Source: Leptobrachium leishanense (taxonomy: Eukaryota > Chordata > Amphibia > Anura > Megophryidae). From it: DNA of 64,000 nucleotides. Positions 48,490 through 60,665 of this stretch are shown here, in pieces (the first letter of the stretch is position 1; every line of letters starts with the position of its first letter). The stretch lies in contig CM019066.1 of assembly GCA_009667805.1 (NCBI GenBank), positions 114,008,190-114,072,189 on the forward strand, given 5' to 3'. The translations under genes were made by a program, and so were the position numbers. The notes beneath the pieces are model-generated. The model was given only the letters and a program-made list of their open reading frames with translations, was not told the origin of the DNA and did not search any database.

Positions 48490-48891
48490 TTGTGGTTCCC
48501 TTTGAGAATAATGAGTCTATACACAAGATGGCGTGGGAAATTTGATGGTCTGATATGTAAACCCAGCGTCTGGTGATGTCTATGCATTCCAGACTTCAGG
48601 CTGTGATTGACTGCAAAGGATTTGCAACCAAGTATTAAGAAGGGAACGTTTGATTTATGATTATTATTCTGTCCCATTACTTTTGGTCCCTTAACAAGTG
48701 GGAGGCACATCTGCAAACTGCTGTAAATCCTACACCGTTCACCTGAGTTGGATGTACATACCCTCAAATTAAAGCTGACAGTCTGCAGTTAAAGCACATT
48801 GTGTTTGTTTCATTCCAACTCCATTGTGGTGGTGTATAGAGCAAAAGATGTTAGAATTGTGTCGATGTCCCAATATTTCTGGACCTGACTG
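48490..48891 (+). mobile_element. Right end of a Tc1-type transposon
   Basis: The end ATTTCTGGACCTGACTG followed by TA (48892-48893), with GTGTCGATGTCCCAATA inside it, is a Tc1-type terminus. The preceding GTCCCATTACTTTTGGTCC and CCTCAAATTAAAGCTGACAG segments are the usual region behind the transposase gene. The left part of the element is missing. Confidence 0.75.
48592..48638 (+). pseudogene. Last residues of a Tc1-type transposase
   Basis: The plus strand encodes RLQAVIDCKGFATKY followed by a stop (48636-48638), the typical C-terminus of a Tc1-type transposase. Upstream the frame is broken by indels and no catalytic motif survives. Confidence 0.65.
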
Positions 48892-49807
48892 TATATATGG
48901 TTATATGGTGTAATTACTGAATGGTATGTGTATGCCAAGTTTATCTGAAATACATGAAATTATAATGACCTTGCAGTAGTGGGATAGTATATACTGCTGG
49001 CCTTTGATGGATATAGCCATATACACACCGTTTTTTCCTTCAGGCCATTCCTGCTTTGTATGAAGTTCAGCATTATTACATTGTCCTTAAAAGACTTTTA
49101 TTTACTAGTACACGCGGCTTGTATATTCTCTCCACATATAATATATTACTATTATATGTTTCTTTTAGTATGTTTATTCATGGTTTTCATTACTTATACC
49201 CGCAATAAATTGTGTATACTTGGGGACCCACATCCCCTTATTAGCAATCCATACAATTTTGTATTGGAATGCTATATGGTTGTTTCTGGGGGTTTTTTTG
49301 TATCTAGGAGGGTTAGGCCCTTGGGAGTGTGGGTTTGAGCACCATCTAGTGGTCCCAGGTGGGATTATTTTTGTGGGTTGTTGCTAGACTGAATTAACCT
49401 GACGCTTACGCTGAAACATACCAACGCTAACGTTAGCTCACACCAGGTGATATGGCCCTAAGGATGGAAAGTTACATGGCTATTTAGTATTCTTTGTGTA
49501 GCTATTTACAATTCTAAGTATCCAAAATCTGTACACCCTCTCATCCTATATCCACATAAACCTTAAATCCATTCTAACCCTGGTGAACCAAATGAATGTG
49601 GTCCAGCTCTGTACCCAGCATTATTACAGTACCAGTATTAGAGGAGCATCCATGATGTAATGTTTTGTATCCCTTTAAGTAGTTGTATAATTCTGCTGTT
49701 TTTTTAGTTCACACTTCCACTATTTGACTTATTAAACCTGACATATTAATGTTGAGATTATAAAATTGAATTGGATATGTCAGGTATATTACGCAGAGAG
49801 GAAAAAT

Positions 49808-51049
49808 TTAACCCTTTCGCTGCTGAGGCTTTTCCCGCCCCTATGCTGAGGTCATTTTTACCTGTTTTGCGCATCATGTTTAAACGTGTTTTGAAGGCTT
49901 ATTTTAGTATATGACCCAGACATATTATATATCGTTCTTTCCGTCAGACTCGGTAGATTCATAATATGTCATTATTATATGTATACGTTATGTCATGTCT
50001 GTATATTATAACAAAAAATGCAATAAAATATGTATTTTCAATAATTTACAATGTGTAAAGTGTTTTTTTCCACATTTTAACATGCGAGCAATTGCGGTTA
50101 TATTTTGTATGGGGTGCGCTTGTTAAAAAATTAGAGATGGGTCTCGTTACATTTTTTTTGGGGAAAATGACACTATTTTTAACAAACGCACCGCATACAA
50201 AAATCGTTAGTGCAGCATCATTGTTCACATTATAATTGAAATGGGAACAATATTGCTGCATTAACAAACCCAAAAAAAAAAAAAAAGGGTTTAATTTTTT
50301 TTTTTAAATTTTTTTTTTAATTTTTTTTAATTTTTATTTTTCTTTTTTTTTTTTTTTTTACAAAATTTTTCACTGTAGTGTTTGGTATCGTTGGAACGGC
50401 CATGCTCTGGCCGATCCAACGATACCAAAATTTAACCCCTAACTGCCACGGATCGGGAGATAGGGAGTTCATTGGAACTCCCTATCTCCACAGTTGGTGG
50501 CAGTTAGGGGTTAAGTCTAGGACTGGCGTCATCGTGCTATGCACGATGACGCCAGTCCTCTGGGGGAGTTCCCGGAGGCTTGGCCGACATCCAAGATGTC
50601 GGCCAGCTCCGGGAAAGGATCGCGAACCGGCGCTTTTCAGCGCCGATTCGCGATCCAGCTCCCCAGGGGTTAATGCCAGGCATCATTTGGAAGGGCAGGC
50701 TGTGCCCTTCCAAATGATGCCTGGGTTAACCCCCTGTGTGCCGCCGATCAGGAGGGAGAGAGGTCCGAAGGACCTCCCCCCCCTCCTTTCAGGCGCCTCC
50801 TCCGCACATGCGGGGGGGGCGCCTGAATTAGGTGTCATCGCGCCCCCGCGATGACACCTAATGCTGGCGGCTGCTGGTCCGGATGCGCGGCTGACATCCA
50901 GGATGTCAGCCCGCACCGGAGGGGCCAGCGATCGGCCGGAACCCGGCCGAACGCTGACCCCAATGTGAGGACGTGCTCAGCGCGTCCTCAGCACACCAGC
51001 GGGAATGCTGAGGACGCGCTGAGCGCGTCCTTAGCATTCAAGTGGTTAA
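49808..51049. mobile_element. piggyBac-like non-autonomous element, copy C (uninterrupted)
   Basis: Bounded by TTAA (49808-49811 and 51046-51049). Left end TTAACCCTTTCGCTGCTGAG; right end, reversed, TTAACCACTTGAATGCTAAG. It is the only uninterrupted copy of the family in the window, at 1.24 kb, and served as reference for the others. The left 550 bp are AT-rich, including a poly-T run at 50288-50362. The right 650 bp are GC-rich with about ten perfect stem-loops, for example GGGAGATAGGGAGTTC..GAACTCCCTATCTCC and GACGCGCTGAGCGCGTC. No transposase. Confidence 0.85.
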
Positions 51050-51726
51050 AATGGATGCCTGTAGCCATTTTGTTTTGAAAGACAGTTTTTCTTTCTATTT
51101 TCTCTAGGTTTAGAAATGAACGAGATTTTTTTTACAGAGTTCATTCCTGGGTGAAGTCTTTTATATTTTTTTTAAGAAGTGCCAGACATGAAGGAACCTA
51201 GAATGTTTGTGTGTGATAAGGCTAGAGTTAAGTGCTAAGATGTGTCATGATTAAATTTATTGGTCTGTCTTAAGTTTTAAAACAAAAGATATTTTGTCTT
51301 TTGAGTATAGGAATAAGAGTTAATATTTCTAATATAGATTTATATTCACAAAATATATGTTTATAATCAAGGTATATTTTATTATATTTACAGTAGGAAA
51401 TATATACTCCAATAAATATTGTAGAAAGTATATAATTGGTAAATAATAAAAATTACTAAAGAATAGATTCTGTTGAGTTAACTAGAAAAGAATTTAGCTG
51501 ATAGGACTCTGAGTGAGTAACTAAAAGGGAGTAGGGATATAAATCAAAGATGACAGATGGAGACACAGTGTCTAATGACTGAGAAGAGAAGGTCTTTGTT
51601 GAGTCAGATTGATCTTTTGACCCGAGATAGGATATTAAAAAGAAATGGTGGAATTAATTAAGAAGTGCAATACTGCCCTCTAGAGGATAGTAAATATAAT
51701 AATTGATATAGTAATAATATTTCCAG

Positions 51727-51750
51727 TGACGTCAAATTGGCTATAATAAG
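51727..51750 (+). promoter_or_regulatory. Promoter-like cluster: CRE, inverted CCAAT, TATA-like
   Basis: TGACGTCA (51727-51734) is a full cAMP-response element palindrome. ATTGG (51736-51740) is an inverted CCAAT box, and CTATAATAAG (51741-51750) is TATA-like. They are tightly packed and in the usual order. A start about 30 bp downstream would fall at the beginning of the 70-bp tandem repeat. No transcript evidence is available. Confidence 0.4.
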
Positions 51751-51772
51751 CGGAAATGTTATTTGCAAGTCA

Positions 51773-51979
51773 GTCGGAGATTCCAGCATTCAGAGACTCA
51801 CACCGCAATGCATTCAGACGTCCAGTACACATGACACTCTGAAGTCGGAGATTCCAGCATTCAGACTCACACCGCATTGCATTCAGTCGTCCAGTACACA
51901 TGACACTCTGAGAGTAAGTCGGGGATTCCAGCATTCAGAGACTCACACCGCAATGCAATCAGATGTCCAGTACACATAG
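51773..51979 (+). repeat. Tandem repeat, about 71-bp unit, 3 copies
   Basis: Units start at 51773, 51844 and 51918 with GTCGGAGATTCCAGCATTCA, then ACTCACACCGCAATGCA and CCAGTACACATGACACTCTG. The last copy is shorter. They differ at a few bases only. Confidence 0.92.
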
Positions 51980-53260
51980 CAGATCCCAAGACATGAGGCA
52001 ATCAAGATTCTCACCAAATTTCTGACTCTCACCAACTCTCTAACTCACATGCATTGATTATCTGATATCGATAATTTTCACATATTCCAAAACAAAGCAT
52101 CACATAGAAAATTCCAAGACTTATCAACATCCAAATTGGACAGGTAATGTATGAAAAAAAAAAGAAGGAATTAATGTAATTAGATATATTTGTAGAGATT
52201 CTTGCAACGTAGACTGAGAGTTCTTGGATACGGTTAGATCCAAATTCTAAGTATTTTCTATTCTGCAGATAGAAATATGAAGAAGTGGATATAAGGATTT
52301 ATTCCTAAAAGAAATGTTGTAAGATTGATACCAATATATATATTGAATTTGGAAATTACTGTGATTAAAATTAATAAGCAAGGAATTATATAACTACAAA
52401 ATAAAAAGTAAAAGATTAGAAGTTTGATTCTCGAGATTAGGGGAGGATTCACTAAATAAGTTTTTATTACTTATCATTAAATTAGCTCATCTTTTGTTGA
52501 TCCATGTAGCATAGAGATATATATATATATCTATAAGAGCTGGCTGGTTAAACATTGTTTGCTGGGAAATGCATGTTGTATTAAGCGGAAATGTTTATTA
52601 ACCATTTGTGTATTAGTTACTAACTGATAAGGTAAATGATATTAATCATATATGCAGTTACTAACCGGAGATACATATATTGTGAAGCTAGTTTCTATAT
52701 GCTGATGGATTGTGGTTTATAAATTTTTGTTTATGATATGAGATTTGAAACTTTTTTGTATACGTAATAAATATATATATATATTTTTATCCGATTATTG
52801 ATTATTGTATTTTTTAAAGCAAAACACAGACAATTAAAAGAATTCAGGATAATTTCTAAGAAATATAAACGATTGATATTTGTGTCTCGTATAGGTTTCT
52901 TATGAATTAATAATCCCTGATATATTGGAGGCAACTGCCGAGGTAGGTCCAGTAAGTCCAATACAGACATATTGGAGGCTTGGCTGATAAATCCAATATA
53001 TAACATGTTGTATTCACGTGCAGAGATTATATCCGACAGATAAAAGGATTCACGTAGTCTCAACCTTTTCTTCCAAAACTGAACTATGGTCAAATATACT
53101 TGAAATACATGCCATCCTCTGGTAACTGGCTGGTGGTGGTGGAAGACAGATGATAAATAGATATCATTCATCAGTGTGTGTATATATATAGAGAGTAGAA
53201 TAGTAACTATCAACCCAGTGCATTTTGAAATTATATATCTCAAAATGCAAAATATGGGTT

Positions 53261-54715
53261 CAGACTCATGAGTTTTATAGTGCTTTATCTAAATCAATGT
53301 AAAGTTTCACATCATATTAGAACACTTATTTAATCAGAGAATAAATAAGTAAAGTGGGGCAGAGATCATTTAATGTAATGCTCGGTTTAAAGATAAATCT
53401 TGGAACTCAACTCCCAACTTGCCAGGGCCACAATGAGATACTGTAAGTGCTTCAATCTGGAATTGTTATCAGTTTGTGGTATAGTTTCCTGACATTCCCG
53501 TCTTTAGTACAAATCTTACCTACATTATTTAGTATCATAAAAATATGTTATGCATCAAATCGTGCTGTACTCTGAAACCAATACACCTATAGCAAAGATG
53601 GTTCAGTTTGTTAATTAAGAAACCTCCCTTAATATTAAATATGCATTGCACAAATCAGTTTAACAATTCAGTATAATATCTGTCAAAACTCTTCAGTGCT
53701 GCCTCTACTTCACATTAATAACCTAATCTAATTTTCCATTTGCATGCTGCATATTGTTTGGTGAAAATCCATTAAAAGCTGCAGGTTCAGAATTACCATT
53801 ATCAGATAGCTCTATATTCATGTTAAACTATATGAAAGTGGTCAATTATTCTTTCATGTTCAAAACAGCCCTGTATAATATGGCAAGTCAATGTGAAATT
53901 GAAAGAGGTGATTTTTGTTCAATAGTTGTGGCCTAAGGTTTGAAAAAATTTCCATAATATACAAATGCATTCTACCGGGACACAAATGCTAAACTTCAAT
54001 CCGTGCTCTTCTGGCAATTACTCTTATGTTGCATTTTTAGAAGTGTAATGATAATTACTCAGTAAAACTGTATACATCAACTGAGATTCAAATAATTCCT
54101 TGACTAAAATAAATTTTGGAATTTGCTGAATGAATTCGGTCTTCAATCGAGACTTTAAGATGATTTTTGTAAAGCTCTGATTTCAAGCTATTTCTCAGGT
54201 TATTTCTCTTTTTATTAACTTAGGGCCACATTCTAAGCATGATGTAAACCTAACCAGAGACTTGCTAAACTTAACTACATAGATACAAGTAGAAGTCTGA
54301 TAAATCTCCGAGAGCCATTAAAGATCATACCAGACCTGGAGTTTAGCCCTTGTTTGTCCCAATTTATTTTCATAGTTTGTCTCCGTTACTGCTCCAGTGA
54401 TAGTAAGATTTGGATAGCTGGCTAAAACCGCAGAATAATATCCAGATTCTCATATAGAACTACCCGGCATAATGATCCCTGTATTGAGTCTGATGTTTAT
54501 TAAAATACTATACACACATTTCTTGTGGATTAGCCAATGAAATTCTCCCTTTTGTAAGCCTTACTTATAAATATTTTGTACTTATCTAGCTGAGATTTCC
54601 AGTTATTAGCCCTTAAATAACAGTATTATGGTCTGCTAGGTTTAGAGTTATTCCACGATCATGAGACAAAATGGGTAAAAGATAGCATAAAGGAACACTA
54701 GTCAACATTGACCAT
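53261..54715. other. Unannotated AT-rich stretch
   Basis: No coding domain, inverted ends or tandem repeat is seen. It may be unique DNA. Confidence 0.45.
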
Positions 54716-55285
54716 TTAAGGACCCCTGACATACATAGTACATCCTGGGGAAAATTCCCCTTAAGGACCAAGGACGTACTATGTATCTCATGGTTCTTTA
54801 ATCCCCTCCCTCCCTATATTCACCTCTCTGGTCGGGGTCTCACATCGTACTAACTTCCTTGAAGTCAGCTGACGTTTTTTTGGGCCCCAGCTGCCCTGAT
54901 GATGTCATCACCGTGCATGATGATGTCACTTACACGCATCCCCCTGCGCCTGCAGAAGGAACCTGAAAGGCAAGGTCCTATGGACGCCTCTCCCTCCCAA
55001 ATGATTAGGGCTGCTGGAAAGGGCAGAGTCCGCCCTTTACAGCTATGCCTCTCTTTAACCCCTTACATGCCGGATTGCAATTCAGCACCAATCAGCACCG
55101 GATCACAATTTGAACCTGGAAGTGGCTGACATCTTGGTCACCGCCCATCCACTGACATCGTCGCCATATGTGCGATAATATCAGTCATTCAGTTAACCCC
55201 CTAGTTGCCAAGGGGAGCTAGGGGGATCCTTTGTATCCCGGTATCTCCCGATCCGTGGCATCATTGGATATCATTGGAAAGTCAG
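54716..55285. mobile_element. Decayed piggyBac-like fragment
   Basis: Starts at TTAAGGACCCCTGACATAC (54716) and contains GGACGTACTATGTATC, GGCAAGGTCC, CTTTAACCCCTTACATGCCG and CGATCCGTGGCATC words. These also occur, in similar order, in the GC-rich half of the piggyBac-like copies. A TTAA at 55557-55560 might be the far side, but the sequence before it does not match a family end. The boundaries are therefore uncertain. Confidence 0.4.
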
Positions 55286-57061
55286 GATGGCACAACCAAA
55301 ATATATGATAAATACCCAAAGTATAATAAAAATATCTTTATTGAATGGAAAAATAAATACTGTCAATAACAAGCATGATGGAAATAATGGTATCTTTAAA
55401 GTCCATTTAATGGCGAGGAAAATGGTATATAATATGTGTTTGCTCCATAAACGAGTAAGAGGAAAACTAGACCTAGACACAAACAGAGCAGAAACGTAAA
55501 ACCAGCAGAGGGCACTTTCGGACTGACCATCGTAAAACCACCTGGTCACTATGGGGTTAAATCATGTGAGTTCAGACCCAGCTGGCCCTCATAGTTGTTA
55601 CAGATATTGGGCTTGAGTTGTTTTAGCAATATTGCACTGTTTGTGTTTGTTTTCTTCCCCCCCCCATCAATGTAACATCAAACTACATAAGAACATTTGT
55701 AGCTAAGCATTTCAGAAAAATATAGGTATTCATAAGAAATAATGTCACTGTAAATACACTGTACACTTTTGTATGTGCACCCTTCGTTGCATGTCATTGA
55801 TTTTACTACAAGGTTTTGCACCTTTGGGATGTTTAACATTTGTCCCTTTCAACTTTGACCAGCAATTTTAAGGGATTGTGCTGGCCCCCTGACATTCAGC
55901 ATACATCTAGCACATTTACTGCTAACCTGATCCATCTCAGATCAGAAGAATTGAGAAGTATCTTCTTCCTACTCCATTCTGCTGGATGATTAACCTTCAT
56001 GAACCAAACCCCAGGAAGGCTGTCCAGTGACTGGTGATTGACAGCATTAAGAGAAAAAGAAATCATCGGTTTGGGGTGCTAGGGGGTGGGCAGACATTTA
56101 AGACAACATGATCATTTTAATGAAATGACATCATCAAGGTGACTAGAGTGTTCCTTTAACATTTTATCTGATTGTCCTGCAACTTATTAAAAGAACTAAT
56201 GCGGGTTAAAGTATTCTCTCTGGTTCCAGTAACAAAAAATAAGTAAACTGCATATATATATTTATATATATATGTAAAAAACACAGACAGTTTATATATA
56301 ATTTAACCTTGTTAGCACAATAAATATGACCTAGGCATTTAAAAAAATAGAGAGCAAACAGTTTTTTTGGTGATATCAAGCGTACTGTACTGTAGTCAGT
56401 ATAATAGTAATGACTGTGACAATGAATGCACTGTTTTAATCTATTATTCTTAATTTTGCAATGATTTATGTATCTTTGAAAATCATTTTATATTTCATCT
56501 ATAGTCTAGGATGATTTGGGGATATTGTCCTTCTAGTTCTGATTGCTCTTCACTGTGCTCTACAAGTGCCTGTCAAGAGTTATAGGCAGTCATATATTGT
56601 ATATAAACAACAAAGCAAACAAGTATTGTAATTCTGCAACAATGTGACATGCTAGGTTAAAGTTATGATGTATATTCTGGAGCATATAAATTCCTGATAG
56701 TAATTCTATCCTCTTTCTTGTCTGAACTCTCAAAAAACAACTATTTTATTTACACGTCTTAGCTGACACAATGTGCCAAAGGTAGCTGCACAAAAAATTA
56801 AATGAGAAAATAAAAAAACATCTTTGTTGTATAAATTTGTACCCTCTGCTTTGAAACATATCTATATATACTGTGGCGGATTAATAGGAAGTATATCTAA
56901 GTATATGCCATTATTAAGAGCAGATTCCTATCAACACAAGGCCTGGATAAAATTTTAGAGAAGATATCATCAGTGGTTCCACTGGTTACAAAAAAATTCT
57001 AAAAAATACGTCACACCTATAATTTTGCTTGCCAAAAGTCATCCTCACTGACAGGCTAGGA
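55286..57061. other. Mostly unannotated stretch
   Basis: No gene is supported. A (TA)n run lies at about 56250-56275. The segment 55286-55380 contains TATCTTTATTGAATGG, a possible reversed polyadenylation-type tail, but nothing else supports a retroelement. Confidence 0.4.
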
Positions 57062-57197
57062 CAGGGGTCAGCAATTTTGGCTCCTTGATGTTTTGGGAAC
57101 TACATCTTCCATGATGCTCAGTCACCCATTAGGCTGACTGAGCCACGTGGGAAATGTAGTTCCCCAAACATCAGGGAGCCAAGGTTGCTGACCCCTG
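57062..57197. mobile_element. hAT MITE with exact 8-bp TSD
   Basis: A 136-bp element with ends CAGGGGTCAGCAA and TTGCTGACCCCTG. It is flanked by GGCTAGGA (57054-57061 and 57198-57205). The inverted match continues inwards through TTGGCTCC and TGATGTTT to GGGAACTACAT, making it a near hairpin. Non-coding. Confidence 0.95.
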
Positions 57198-58089
57198 GGC
57201 TAGGAGAATCCTCTTGAAGCTCATTTCATCCTTGCAGACAGGCAAGTATTTGGAAACGGTTGACTAATGATGATGTTCCTTCCGCGTCTCAGGTGGTGGA
57301 CAAAATACAAAATAAAGGACCATCTAATAATGGATGAACTTACTGCAGTGATACATCACAACTCTGAAGCATTTCAGAAATTCTATGTCCTGTGGTTTAA
57401 CTCTGGATTATAAATTTTAGGTATGCTTTGTCTTGGTCACTCCACCCCCCCCCCCCACATGCACACATATAATGCGTGCCTTACTTTGTAACGTGTTATG
57501 ACAGTTTTGTGACTGTACTCAGGGCTGTATTTAAATCTTAGGAGCCTATAGGCACAGAAATCTGGAGCACCCCCTCTCAAAAAAGTGCCAAAACTAGAGG
57601 AAATCCCCTTTTAAGTTTTGTTTTGGGGGAAACAAAAAAATAATTAACATTTTAAAAGCTAAAAAAAAAACGTTTCTTGCTGCGCTCGCATCAAAAGAAG
57701 GGGCAGAATCTGTTGCTTTAAAATTAATGAAAAATGGAGCAGAATGTTTGGGCTAGAGGCAACCCTAACCCTAAAACAAGCACAAATAGTAACCTAGCCC
57801 TTACCCTAATTTCTAAGCCTAACCCTAGCTATGGAAAATCATGCTCTATTTTGAACTGGAGCAACCAGATTCTGGGAATCAAAATTTGGCTACGGTTGAG
57901 GCCCGCGTCTATTTCAAGACGTGACTTTTTTCACCATTTCGTTGTTTGATGCTCTTTTGTTTTTGGCAGTTTTTCAAAACTTTTTTAAAAAATTGCTTTT
58001 GGTGTTTGTGACAGAAGCACCGACTCAGGCTGAGTAGATCCACCGTGAAAGTCTCCATATTGCTCCTTAGAATCAAGAAATAACTCGGC

Positions 58090-58906
58090 CAGGCCCAGAT
58101 TTAGAACTAGGCAGAGTAGCAAGAGGGCGCCTTGTTCTGTAGAAAAAAATGTTTTTTTGTTTTTATTTACAATCATTTTAGACCACTATTTCTCTGGAGC
58201 CCTAATGGCTAGAGGGACATATGAGATATCATTGGAAAGGCCAGATTAAGGCCTTTCCAGTGATACAAAATATAACCTGGTAGATTTATGTAAAAATAAA
58301 ATAAATAGAAAAATATTTTAATGCAGCACTATTATTCAGTTTACAATTATAAAGGGAACAGTGATGCTGCGCTAAGTCACCTTATCATTTCCCACACTGC
58401 CAGCAAGTGTGGAGCTGATGATGCAGTGCATTGTTTCATCGACAACCTAGACCATGGCACTGCAGTGAGGAGAGACAGAGGGACTTTGGAACCTGCCTCT
58501 CTGAATTGTACACTGGGCAAGGTTAAGTGAGGTGTCATTGGAAAGGTCACATTTGCAATGATACCAAACATGACCATGTAATGTGTGAAAATAAAAAATT
58601 GCAAAAAAGTAAATGCAAAATAAAACATTTTCTCTATACTACGGCAGAGGCAATATATGCTTTTACAAATAAAACAAACAATGCCGCTGCACTAACTCAA
58701 CGCAATATATTCTGCCCCTTCTTTTGATTTGAGAGCAGAGAGAAGCTGTTTTTCAGTTTTCTAAAACGTTTTTTTTTTAAAAAAAATCAGTTTGCCCCAA
58801 AAAGAAAATGTAAAAAGTAATTTTGGCATGTTTATTTTTTTCTTGGGGGGGGGGGGCGCTCCACATTTCTGTGTCTACAGGTTCCCGATATGCAAATCCA
58901 GCTCTG
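58090..58906. mobile_element. hAT element (inner), same family, opposite orientation
   Basis: Left end CAGGCCCAGATTTAGAAC; right end, reversed, CAGAGCTGGATTTGCATA. Flanks AACTCGGC (58082-58089) and AACTCAGC (58907-58914) match at seven of eight positions. Its left part matches the right end of the outer element. Its right part (CATTTCTGTGTCTACAGG and CTGCCCCTTCTTTTGAT) matches the left end of the outer element in reverse. It is non-coding, with a GAGGGACATATGAGATATC segment like that at 60940-60960. Confidence 0.75.
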
Positions 58907-58985
58907 AACTCAGCGTCTATAGGAATTCAACCAAGAAATAAATAAAGTTTGTATAATATTCCCCTAAGCACTAGTCAGGACTCAG

Positions 58986-59891
58986 TGTAGGGGTAGATCA
59001 TGTAGGTTTATTTATTCAGCAGAACACAGGTTATATTTATATGAAACTGTCCCCATTGTTCACCCTCCTGCCCTCCCTCGGACATCCCAGCACCGGAGCG
59101 ACACTGTTGAGCCATTGCCCAAATTCCCTTACACAACATGGGTTGCCACCTTGTCTGACACGAGTCCAGTAAATTTACACACAATTGTTTACAACTGCCT
59201 CTAGCGAGAGCCCAGTTTGTGGAATGTTGCCACTGCCATGAGCCCACTTGGCCGTTCAATTGGAGTGGTGATCCAGTTACGAGTCCTGAGCAGCCTGGTG
59301 TCCCGACTTTCATTTGCACAGTTATATGGGGTGATTCCAGTGGAGCAGTGGCACAACCCGGATACGGCTGAGTAGCTCAGGTACCCCGGCTATTTCTGAT
59401 CAAGAAGTGCCCTGATCCCTGCATGGGAGACAGAGCAGTGAGCTGTAGAAGTCCGGCGGCTGGTGTAGTGTACACGGACAGCAGTTTTGTTGAGTGACTG
59501 CACTTCCTGCAGGAGCATTGGAAGCTCAATGTGAGAGTTCCTAGTGGAGATCCCCCTTAGGAATCACCCGTCGCAGGCTGCTCTCTTTAGGGACAATGGC
59601 TCTAAAAAGCACCATGGTGGGGTGGATGGTGGCCGGAGCTCTCAGGATTAATAGTCTGTAGGCAATTGCCAGGTTTCGGCTGGTATCTAATTCGCTCCTT
59701 GCACAGGGGACTGAAGAAACACAATTCTGGGCAAGGCAGGGTGCATTTGGGGTCAGTTACAAACATTGGGACAATATGTACAAACATTGGCGAAACGAAA
59801 TCTAACGAAGTAACAAAGAAAATAACTGTGATATGAGACACATAAATAATACTAACATGAAGGGCTAAGAATGGCGGCTGGTACCACTACA
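58986..59891 (-). mobile_element. Putative solo LTR (minus sense)
   Basis: Begins TGTAGGGGTAGATCATG and ends CCACTACA. Read on the minus strand it carries AATAAATAAA close to the end, a polyadenylation-type signal in the place expected for an LTR. There is no gag or pol sequence. The flanks do not give a clean 4-6 bp duplication (CTCAG and CAGGG), so the ends may be off or the target sites decayed. Confidence 0.45.
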
Positions 59892-59900
59892 CAGGGTAAG

Positions 59901-60665
59901 TGTAACGGTAGCTATATCGCTTACCCAAGAGTAGCGGAGTTGGGATCTTTGAGGACAGAAGTATCTGCTTGAATAATACAAAAGGTTTATAAACTACAGA
60001 CTGTAACAAGGAGACACAAGGACTAACTGAATTGTCTCTAAGCTCTGAAGGTTTCGGACCAACAGATTACCTAGGACACACTCAGAAACAGCAGACGTGG
60101 AATGACAGTCCGTGAAGTATTCAAGGTGCAGGGCAATCAGAGATGTAGAAATAACATAAAACAGAAATAAACAATAGTTTGTTATCGTGGTCTTAGCAAA
60201 ACCATAAACATAAGTAGTAACCTGGGTAAAGGGAACCCCGGAGGGTTGCAAGCGATAACCCTGAACGTGAAGGGATAGAACCAAAAACAGCAAGTGATCA
60301 ACCCAGCAACCAGCAGGGGGTTAAATCACTAAAACAAGTGATACAGCGTAATAAACACGATAGAGAGAGAGTAGTCTAAGCCAAGCCGGGTCAATTAACA
60401 GAAGAAGGGATCTCATACAAGCAGGGTCGTAAACAGTAAAGTCAAATAGATATTAGAAATAGCGGTGCATGAAATAACTCCACAACAGGGTAATGAGGCC
60501 ATTCCTAGAGCCCTGTTTTAAAGCCTGTGGCTCCTGGTAACCACACCTGACCCCGCCCCCTCAGATGCCGATCTGCCAGCAGCAAGTGCTGGCACCCGAC
60601 CAGCCAGCGGTCCCCCTTCTTGCCTAGACCCCCCAGGGGGCACAGCGGGGGCTGAGTATGTAACA
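59901..60665 (-). mobile_element. Solo LTR with 5-bp duplication
   Basis: A 765-bp segment with TGTAACGG...GTATGTAACA ends, flanked by an exact GTAAG (59896-59900 and 60666-60670). On the minus strand a GC box (GGGGGCGGGG) and CTTTAAAAC lie about 120 and 150 bp from the start, a promoter layout that sets the sense strand. A single LTR without internal coding DNA means recombination between the two LTRs of a former provirus or gypsy-type element. Confidence 0.82.

Larger units (their letters stand above)
47380..49458. mobile_element. Harbinger-like 2.1-kb element with TAA duplication
   Basis: Begins GGGCCCTATCACCTGGTG and ends CACCAGGTGATATGGCCC. TAA is present on both sides (47377-47379 and 49459-49461). 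The GGGCCCTAT start is shared with the MITE at 40652. Within its 2.1 kb there is no recognisable Harbinger transposase or Myb-like protein, but there is the right end of a Tc1-type element (about 48490-48891) and a GGCGAAACACGTTGAGTG word at 48399. Confidence 0.8.
51050..53260. other. Unrecognised region with promoter-like and repeat features
   Basis: No family could be assigned. Apart from the cluster and repeat listed separately, it contains two TATTGGAGGC words (52921 and 52968) and two AAGCGGAAATG words (51749 and 52584). A 170-residue minus-strand frame (53243-52731) has no recognisable domain and a simple AT-biased composition. It could be an unfamiliar LTR retroelement or non-coding gene. 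Confidence 0.35.

Noticed and set aside
51773..51979. CRISPR-like array (three repeats)
   Set aside because: Units are contiguous without unique spacers, and the window is eukaryotic; it is a simple tandem repeat.
52731..53243. 170-codon minus-strand frame
   Set aside because: AT-biased composition, no motif, no homologue that I recognise; probably chance in AT-rich DNA.
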